The notes under the pieces are model-generated. The model was given only the letters and a program-made list of their open reading frames with translations, was not told where the DNA came from and ran no database searches. A DNA stretch of 12,359 nt from Clostridium sp. CAG:221 (GTDB lineage: Bacteria > Bacillota > Clostridia > Clostridiales > Clostridiaceae). Below, piece by piece: positions 7,600 through 12,359 of this stretch; the stretch's first letter is position 1; each line of letters starts with the position of its first letter. The translations under genes and the position numbers were made by a program. The stretch is from NCBI GenBank assembly GCA_000435835.1, contig FR883347.1, positions 1 to 12,359 on the forward strand, written 5' to 3'.

Positions 7600-8136
7600 T
7601 TAACTATATATTTCTTCTTTTAATATACCTATAAAAGGTAAATTTCTATACTTTTCAGCATAATCTAGACCATATCCTACTAAAAATCCATCTGGTGCTT
7701 CAAAACCTACATACTTTACACTAACATTTACAGCTCTTCTAGCAGATTTATTTAATAATGTAACAATTTCCACTGAAGAAGCACCTTTACTACTTAAGTA
7801 AGACATTAAATATTTTAACGTAATACCGCTATCAACTATATCTTCTACAATCAATACATCTTTTCCTTCTATGCTTCTATCTAAATCCTTAAGTATTTTT
7901 ACTACGCCACTACTTTTTGATTCATTTCCATAAGTAGATATTGCCATAAAATCTATTTCACAAGGATTATGTAATCTCTTTAGTAATTCTGATATAAATA
8001 CTACTGAACCTTTTAGCACTCCCACAAGTAATAATTCTTTGCCCTTATAATCCTCATCAATAATTTTAGCTAATTCTTTAGTTCTTATACTAATATCCTC
8101 TTCACTAAATAAAACTTCCTTAACGCCTTCTTTCAT
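7600..8136 (-). CDS. hpt: hypoxanthine phosphoribosyltransferase
   Basis: Salvages hypoxanthine (and usually guanine) with PRPP to form IMP/GMP in the cytoplasm. With the start used here it has 178 residues, typical of bacterial HPRT. LKG at 41-43 is the pyrophosphate-binding cis-peptide loop, STYGNESKSSG at 67-77 the flexible active-site lid, and VLIVEDIVDSGITL at 94-107 the PRPP motif with the acidic pair E98-D99. The frame extends to a TTG at 8155-8157, but the ATG at 8134-8136 has an AAGGGAAGG site nine bases upstream, formed by the last tilS codons, and gives the normal N-terminus. It starts four bases after the tilS stop, so coupling is likely. In B. subtilis the HprT-TilS pair has been reported to activate ftsH transcription, which fits this order but is not shown here. 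Confidence 0.96.
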   Translation of the reverse strand: MKEGVKEVLFSEEDISIRTKELAKIIDEDYKGKELLLVGVLKGSVVFISELLKRLHNPCEIDFMAISTYGNESKSSGVVKILKDLDRSIEGKDVLIVEDIVDSGITLKYLMSYLSSKGASSVEIVTLLNKSARRAVNVSVKYVGFEAPDGFLVGYGLDYAEKYRNLPFIGILKEEIYS

Positions 8137-8140
8137 AAAC

Positions 8141-9535
8141 TTATTCCTTCCCTTCAAAAGATATTTTCAGTACTCTATTAGTACCCTTTGTAATTTTGAA
8201 ACTTTCAGAAACCTTATATCCAACTATCCAAGCTATTTCATCATCAAAACAAATAAGTGGAATAATGTCTCTTTCTTCCCTAGGAACTTTAAGGTTGATA
8301 AAGATATCCTTTAGCTTCTTTGTACCTTTTATGCCTAAAGGCTTCATCTTATCTCCATCTTTCCTAGTTCTAATTACAATTCTCTCTTCTATCTTATCAT
8401 AATCAAATAGTTTTATTAAGGGATTATTGGAAAATTCTATACCTTTTTCTTTGTCTATTACTTCCATTTTAATAATGTAATTTTTAAATTCAATTTCCTC
8501 ATTTATACTTTCTTTCATAACAGAAACTTCAGTTTCTTTTTTTACATTCTTCACATTCTTTTTCTTCTTAAATATAATATCTCCATAAGTATTTTCCGCT
8601 ATGATGCTGTTAGTTAAATTTATGCTCTTTCCTGTTCCTCTATTATATAAATCAATAACATCATATATATGTTTCATTTCAAAATTCTGATGGCTATTGG
8701 ATATCTCCTTAAAAGCTCGCTTTATCACTCTTGTTACTATGGCTTCTTTTTCTTTTATAAATAAATCCTGTTTTATAATCAACTTATCATTTGTGTACTT
8801 ACAATACTCTTCATAACATTTCTTAGACTGCTCTTCAATATATTCATTATCTTTGCTCAATATCAATGCCATCCTATTTAAAGTATCTATTATGTCCTTA
8901 TTAAAGTTTTCTTTCATATAAGGAAGTATATCTAGTCTCACTTTATTTCTACTATAAACCCTTTCCATATTGCTTTTATCTATTCTTGGCATTAAATGAT
9001 TTTCGGCACAATAACTTTCTATCTCATTACGGTTTAAACAAAGTATAGGTCTTATTATTCCTCCTTCCCTTATAGCCTTTATACCTACTAATCCTTCTAA
9101 ACCAGTTCCTCTCATCATACGCATAAGTATTGTTTCTGCTTGATCATTTGCATTATGAGCCACAGCAATTTTATCATATCCGTATCTTTCTCTTATATTT
9201 TCAAATGCCTTATAACGTTCTTCCCTGCCAGCCATTTCTAAAGAGATATTATTTTCACTAGCAACTTTATTTATATCTATTCTCTCTATATAGCAGTCTA
9301 TTCCTAATTTCTCACAGATATCACTTACATATCTTTCATCTTCAAGTGCTTCTTCCCCTCTAAGCATATGATTTATATGTATAGCTCCTAAATTTATATT
9401 TAACTTTTCTTTTAAACTATACAGTATATGTAAAAGACAGACTGAATCTGGACCACCTGATAAAGCTACCAGTATTTTTTCCTCTGCCTTTATCATATTA
9501 TTATCTATAATGAAATCTTCAACTTTTTTAATCAC
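8141..9535 (-). CDS. tilS: tRNA(Ile)-lysidine synthetase
   Basis: Converts the wobble cytidine of the CAU-anticodon tRNA-Ile to lysidine using lysine and ATP, so that it reads AUA and is charged with isoleucine; this is essential in AT-rich genomes that use AUA heavily. 464 residues. The N-terminal PP-loop ATPase has SGGPDS at 26-31 and the conserved HNANDQAETILMRMMRGTGL at 127-146, followed by RPIL at 162-165. The central TilS domain follows to about 300, then a lysine-rich linker at 323-333, and a C-terminal domain at about 385-455 with RTRKDGDKMKPLG. The start is GTG at 9533-9535 with AGGGG at 9543-9547; the first downstream ATG (residue 14) would leave only seven residues before the PP-loop strand, so GTG is preferred. 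Confidence 0.96.
   Translation of the reverse strand: MIKKVEDFIIDNNMIKAEEKILVALSGGPDSVCLLHILYSLKEKLNINLGAIHINHMLRGEEALEDERYVSDICEKLGIDCYIERIDINKVASENNISLEMAGREERYKAFENIRERYGYDKIAVAHNANDQAETILMRMMRGTGLEGLVGIKAIREGGIIRPILCLNRNEIESYCAENHLMPRIDKSNMERVYSRNKVRLDILPYMKENFNKDIIDTLNRMALILSKDNEYIEEQSKKCYEEYCKYTNDKLIIKQDLFIKEKEAIVTRVIKRAFKEISNSHQNFEMKHIYDVIDLYNRGTGKSINLTNSIIAENTYGDIIFKKKKNVKNVKKETEVSVMKESINEEIEFKNYIIKMEVIDKEKGIEFSNNPLIKLFDYDKIEERIVIRTRKDGDKMKPLGIKGTKKLKDIFINLKVPREERDIIPLICFDDEIAWIVGYKVSESFKITKGTNRVLKISFEGKE
8146..8154 (-). promoter_or_regulatory. ribosome binding site of hpt inside the end of tilS
   Basis: AAGGGAAGG sits nine bases before the hpt ATG at 8134-8136 and is formed by the last sense codons of tilS (encoding E-G-K-E). 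The more upstream TTG at 8155-8157, in frame, has no site of its own. This decides the ATG start and suggests that hpt translation is coupled to tilS. Confidence 0.75.
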
Positions 9536-9572
9536 TCTATATCCCCTGCTTTTCTTTATATTTTCATCCTTA

Positions 9573-9601
9573 ATGATACCTTTACATTTTTTTAAAGTAA
9601 A
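9573..9601 (-). promoter_or_regulatory. candidate promoter of tilS-hpt-ftsH
   Basis: Minus-strand TTTACT (9596-9601, four of six matches) is followed by 17 bases and TATCAT (9573-9578, five of six). The expected start is near 9566, about 30 nt before the tilS GTG. This is the best pairing in the 113-nt spoIIE-tilS spacer but it is only a moderate match; read-through from spoIIE remains possible. Confidence 0.35.
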
Positions 9602-9622
9602 TATATAAATCTAAGATATAAC

Positions 9623-9653
9623 ATTAAAGAAGGGACTAATCCCCTTCTTTAAT
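9623..9653 (-). terminator. hairpin at the end of spoIIE
   Basis: Perfect 12-base arms at 9623-9634 and 9642-9653 enclose a seven-base loop; on the minus strand the stem runs ATTAAAGAAGGG to CCCTTCTTTAAT. The upstream arm includes the spoIIE stop codon (9649-9651). A continuous U-run is lacking (the stem is followed by GTTATATC), so the structure may terminate only partly or may mainly protect the 3' end. Confidence 0.6.
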
Positions 9654-12033
9654 ATAATGAATATAATTTTGATACTACTACTGTCATATCATCCATTACC
9701 TTTCCATTACTTAATTCTTTTGCCTTATCTAAGATATCTCTTGATAATTGATCAGGATTAGTGGTGGCCTTTTCTAAATAAGTCCTAAGCCATGAATAAT
9801 CACCAATATTATTTTTATCTACATCTAAAATTCCATCACTTATGGTTATAACAATATCTCCATGTTTTAATTTCTTTTTCTTTTTATTATATTCAATTTC
9901 TTCTACTGCCCCAAAAGGTAATGAATTATCACTTAGCACATCTACTTCTTCATATCTCTTAATAAATGTTGCTACTGCACCTGCCTTTATAACTGAAAGC
10001 TCTCCTGTATATAAATCAATCATAGACATATCTAATGTTGCAAATTTCTCATCTTCACTAAATTTCATATTCATAATTGAATTAATAGCTTTTACAGCAT
10101 TTTCTTCATCATAACCACACTCAGTAAATTCATCAATTATATCTATGGCAACGCTACTTTCTAGTCCCGCATCAGGACCTGATCCCATACCATCACTTAA
10201 TGCTATCACATATATTCCATGCTTGTTCTTACCAAAATTAAAACTGTCTCCTGAATACTTTTCTCCATCCTTTGGTGTTGAGGCAACATATGATAACATA
10301 TGATATTTAGGACTTTCTTCAATAACCACTGAACACTCATTAGTTTCTGGATTTATTTTGCAACCTTCATCGCTTATGGAGAAAGGTACCCTTAAAACTT
10401 CTTTCAAAACAGGTAATATGGCTTTTCCACATATATTTTCTCCATAGCAATTTTCCATAACTATCTTAATTTTTAATCTACCTTTTTTATCTGTATATGA
10501 ATATATATTCTTATAAGATATATTTTTTCTAGACAGAGCTTTCTTAAGTACTTTATCAAGCTCATAGCAATTATCTACATCTCTTGTAAATTCCTTTATT
10601 ACATCATCCATAGCATGAGATATGCCAGCTATATTCTCTGCAATAAGCTGTCTTCCTTCACCCATCCTCTCTTTTAGCACTTCATTAACAGTATAAATAT
10701 TATATAATTCTTCACAGCTCTTAACTAAAGTATTACTTTTAACACATTTTTCTTTAAGACTTTTATTTATCTTTCCTTTTCCTTGTTCAAACATTTCTAT
10801 TAGTTCTGAAAATTCAAAGAAAGTATTGTTTAACTCTTTTTCCCAGCATTTGCTCCTCATTTCGCAGTTATTACATACTCTATCTGCAAGATTTCCTATC
10901 ATAGCTGTACTTTTATCTTTCATTTCTAGCTTATGATTACCTGATAATTTATTCATAGATTTAGCTAATCTATCTAATATTTTTTTAAACCCTTCTATTC
11001 TTTCTATAAATTCACTCTTCACTCCATCTATCTGTGCTTCATTTATTATTCTATTTTTTTCTTCATTACTTAACTCTCGCAAAATACCTTCTATAACCTT
11101 AGCAGGCATTAATAACATAATCACTGCTGGTATTGCTATTTCCACTGCTCCATATATATTTATAGTTGCTGAATAACCTATAATTATTGAGCTTAAAATC
11201 AAATATGCCAACGCTGAAAAAATCTTTCCTGTTTCTTTAAATACACCAACTACCAATCCGCAACAGCTATATAAGCTTATAAATAATAATATATTTTTAC
11301 TAGTTACACCTACAATTATGCCCATGGTCACACCAATAACTGCTCCTATTGACGCTCCACCAGCATATGCTATCACTATTATAATTGATAAGGCTGCAAT
11401 ATTCCTGATACTTACACCGAATAAAGCAATATTACCTGCCCCAGCAACCATTAAACATAACACTATGGCCATGCTTATTAATTCTTCCATATTAAAAAAA
11501 TAATTATGCTTTATTTCATCTAAACATCCTACACCATAATTAACAACATAAAATACAGGTATTATACTTAAGCTTTCAATTAATGCAAAGGCTATATTAA
11601 CAGATAACCCTTGACTACCAAAAATACTTTTAATTATTAAAAATTCTATTACACATATTATGCATATATTATTGATCTTAATCTTTTTTCCTACTTTATT
11701 GGTTATACAGGAAATCAGTAATATAGAAATTGCCAAAATAGGATATACATACGAATCACAATCAGTACTAAAAACACTTAAATAACCTATAATTACTCCT
11801 AAAAAAGCAAATATAGTTTCTTTGCTTTTTCTTTTATTTATAACAGAAATTAAAAATGCCATACCAAAAGGTGCTATCATTAATCCATCCACCACTGAAA
11901 ATTTAACCCTACTTAACATAAATCCACATAATAATATAAGTATAATTTTAGCAGCTGTTAATTTATATTTAGTAATTTTTTCCTTTTTACTATCAACTCT
12001 ATTATATACCGGAACTCCTGCACCATATTGCAT
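9649..12033 (-). CDS. spoIIE: stage II sporulation protein E, PP2C serine phosphatase
   Basis: Membrane phosphatase of the asymmetric division septum; it dephosphorylates SpoIIAA-P and so frees sigma-F in the forespore, and in Bacillus also interacts with FtsZ. 794 residues from the chosen ATG (B. subtilis 827). A short cytoplasmic N-terminus precedes about ten hydrophobic membrane segments between residues 28 and 310. A regulatory middle region (about 320-570) carries a cysteine group CxxCx5CW at 387-397. The C-terminal PP2C domain has the metal-binding LSDGMGSG at 612-619 (D614), ISDGILD at 731-737 (D733) and the terminal DDMTVVV at 781-787. The frame opens at a GTG (12040-12042), but that codon overlaps the ribosome binding site; ATG at 12031-12033 is better spaced. 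It appears to be transcribed alone, after a 270-nt spacer. Confidence 0.96.
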   Translation of the reverse strand: MQYGAGVPVYNRVDSKKEKITKYKLTAAKIILILLCGFMLSRVKFSVVDGLMIAPFGMAFLISVINKRKSKETIFAFLGVIIGYLSVFSTDCDSYVYPILAISILLISCITNKVGKKIKINNICIICVIEFLIIKSIFGSQGLSVNIAFALIESLSIIPVFYVVNYGVGCLDEIKHNYFFNMEELISMAIVLCLMVAGAGNIALFGVSIRNIAALSIIIVIAYAGGASIGAVIGVTMGIIVGVTSKNILLFISLYSCCGLVVGVFKETGKIFSALAYLILSSIIIGYSATINIYGAVEIAIPAVIMLLMPAKVIEGILRELSNEEKNRIINEAQIDGVKSEFIERIEGFKKILDRLAKSMNKLSGNHKLEMKDKSTAMIGNLADRVCNNCEMRSKCWEKELNNTFFEFSELIEMFEQGKGKINKSLKEKCVKSNTLVKSCEELYNIYTVNEVLKERMGEGRQLIAENIAGISHAMDDVIKEFTRDVDNCYELDKVLKKALSRKNISYKNIYSYTDKKGRLKIKIVMENCYGENICGKAILPVLKEVLRVPFSISDEGCKINPETNECSVVIEESPKYHMLSYVASTPKDGEKYSGDSFNFGKNKHGIYVIALSDGMGSGPDAGLESSVAIDIIDEFTECGYDEENAVKAINSIMNMKFSEDEKFATLDMSMIDLYTGELSVIKAGAVATFIKRYEEVDVLSDNSLPFGAVEEIEYNKKKKKLKHGDIVITISDGILDVDKNNIGDYSWLRTYLEKATTNPDQLSRDILDKAKELSNGKVMDDMTVVVSKLYSLY

Positions 12034-12307
12034 TTCAATCACACCTTTCTTAACAATAACTTAATGATATCATTTACTATTAAATTATTATGTCATTTAA
12101 TGTTTTCCGGTATTTTTTTCGTAAGACATTAATTTTCTATTTTCATTTCATCATGCTAGTTTTTTTATTTTCTTTCTTTTATATTCATATTTTTTTCCTC
12201 TTTAGATAAACGTTTTTTGTCGTAATTATCTATTTTTATTATTTTTATGAAAATTAATTATTTAATATTTTTTATATTTTTGCATATATTATTTTTTATA
12301 TAAAAAA
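12034..12307. other. AT-rich spacer upstream of spoIIE
   Basis: About 270 bases with no gene. It must contain the spoIIE promoter, but I see no convincing -35/-10 pair: CATAAT at 12087-12092 (minus) is the best -10 and has no good -35 at 17 bases. TGTCGTA at 12218-12224 (plus) matches the Spo0A box TGNCGAA at six of seven positions, but lies about 185 bases from the ATG. A seven-codon frame, MNIKERK, on the minus strand follows an AAAGAGG; I regard it as chance unless transcription begins upstream of it. Confidence 0.5.
12042..12050 (-). promoter_or_regulatory. ribosome binding site of spoIIE that fixes the start
   Basis: AGAAAGGTG ends eight bases before the ATG at 12031-12033. The in-frame GTG at 12040-12042 contains the last G of this site, so it cannot be served by it. 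The ATG is therefore the likely start and the protein is three residues shorter than the longest reading. Confidence 0.75.
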
Positions 12308-12336
12308 AAGAGATTCAAATCAAATTTGAATCTCTT
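12302..12336 (-). terminator. intrinsic terminator of the tRNA
   Basis: Perfect 13-base arms at 12308-12320 and 12324-12336 with a three-base loop, followed on the minus strand by an uninterrupted run of eight T (12309-12302, of which two are the end of the stem). The first base of the upstream arm is the terminal A of the tRNA CCA, so the stem begins at the mature 3' end. Confidence 0.9.
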
Positions 12337-12359
12337 GGTGCTGAAGACCGGAATCGAAC
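12336..12359 (-). tRNA. 3' end of a tRNA gene (5' part outside window), possibly tRNA-Thr
   Basis: The last 24 bases, read on the minus strand, fit tRNA positions 53-76: G53, T-loop TTCGATT, C61 pairing G53, the T-stem strand CCGGT, acceptor strand CTTCAGC, discriminator A and an encoded CCA. The matching 5' acceptor would be GCTGAAG. The GCTGA- start with discriminator A resembles threonine tRNAs, but the anticodon is outside the window. In B. subtilis Met and Glu tRNA genes precede spoIIE, so a tRNA here fits the conserved layout even if the identity differs. Confidence 0.9.

Noticed and set aside
11822..12064. Plus-strand open frame of 80 codons crossing the spoIIE start
   Set aside because: It is antisense to the spoIIE N-terminal membrane region and its binding site, with no recognised family and no good translation start signal.
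12150..12200. Tiny frame MNIKERK on the minus strand with an AAAGAGG upstream as a leader peptide for spoIIE
   Set aside because: Only seven codons in purine-rich DNA where such frames arise freely; no adjacent attenuator-type hairpin and no evidence that it is transcribed.
1..12359. Search for mobile elements, CRISPR arrays, attachment sites, toxin-antitoxin or defence genes
   Set aside because: Coding density is taken up by conserved housekeeping genes on one strand, the spacers are short and AT-rich, and I saw no spaced direct repeats, transposase or integrase motifs. The tRNA end at the right edge could host an integration site, but no integrase or duplicated tRNA tail is visible in the window.

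Overview
This window is ordinary chromosomal housekeeping DNA from a spore-forming, low-GC Firmicute, most likely a Clostridium of the sensu stricto group. The evidence is the strongly AT-rich sequence, the AT-only spacers, strong AGGAGG-type ribosome binding sites, a full-length SpoIIE, and a monofunctional formate-tetrahydrofolate ligase of the clostridial type. All nine protein genes and the partial tRNA lie on the minus strand, so the transcription order runs from high to low coordinates: tRNA, spoIIE, tilS, hpt, ftsH, fhs, coaX, dusB, greA, lysS. I found no open reading frame on the plus strand that looks like a real gene.

Layout. 12302-12359 holds the 3' end of a tRNA with its own terminator. 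9649-12033 is spoIIE, the membrane phosphatase that activates the forespore sigma factor. 7600-9535 carries tilS and hpt in a tight pair, followed 27 nt later by ftsH (5767-7572), which ends in a strong intrinsic terminator. fhs (3861-5531) appears to be its own unit, with a spacer on each side. coaX and dusB (1960-3728) are tightly coupled and preceded by a good extended -10 promoter. greA and lysS (1-1767) follow a 192-nt spacer containing a perfect TTGACA-N17-TATAAT promoter. lysS runs off the left edge and lacks its last domain here.

The spoIIE-tilS-hpt-ftsH-coaX-dusB-lysS order is a known conserved neighbourhood near the origin in Bacillus and Clostridium. Compared with what I recall of the Bacillus subtilis layout, it lacks yabS/yabT, hslO and the folate genes between these markers, and has fhs and greA inserted. 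The products are functionally mixed: sporulation signalling, tRNA modification and charging, purine salvage, proteolysis, one-carbon metabolism, CoA synthesis and transcription fidelity.

I see no mobile element, CRISPR array, phage gene, toxin-antitoxin pair, defence system or recognisable new system. The points worth a second look are regulatory: the greA promoter facing a promoter-like sequence on the other strand, a hairpin inside the likely coaX leader, a U-poor hairpin between spoIIE and tilS, a terminator fused to the tRNA end, and three start codons that need shortening (greA, hpt, spoIIE).
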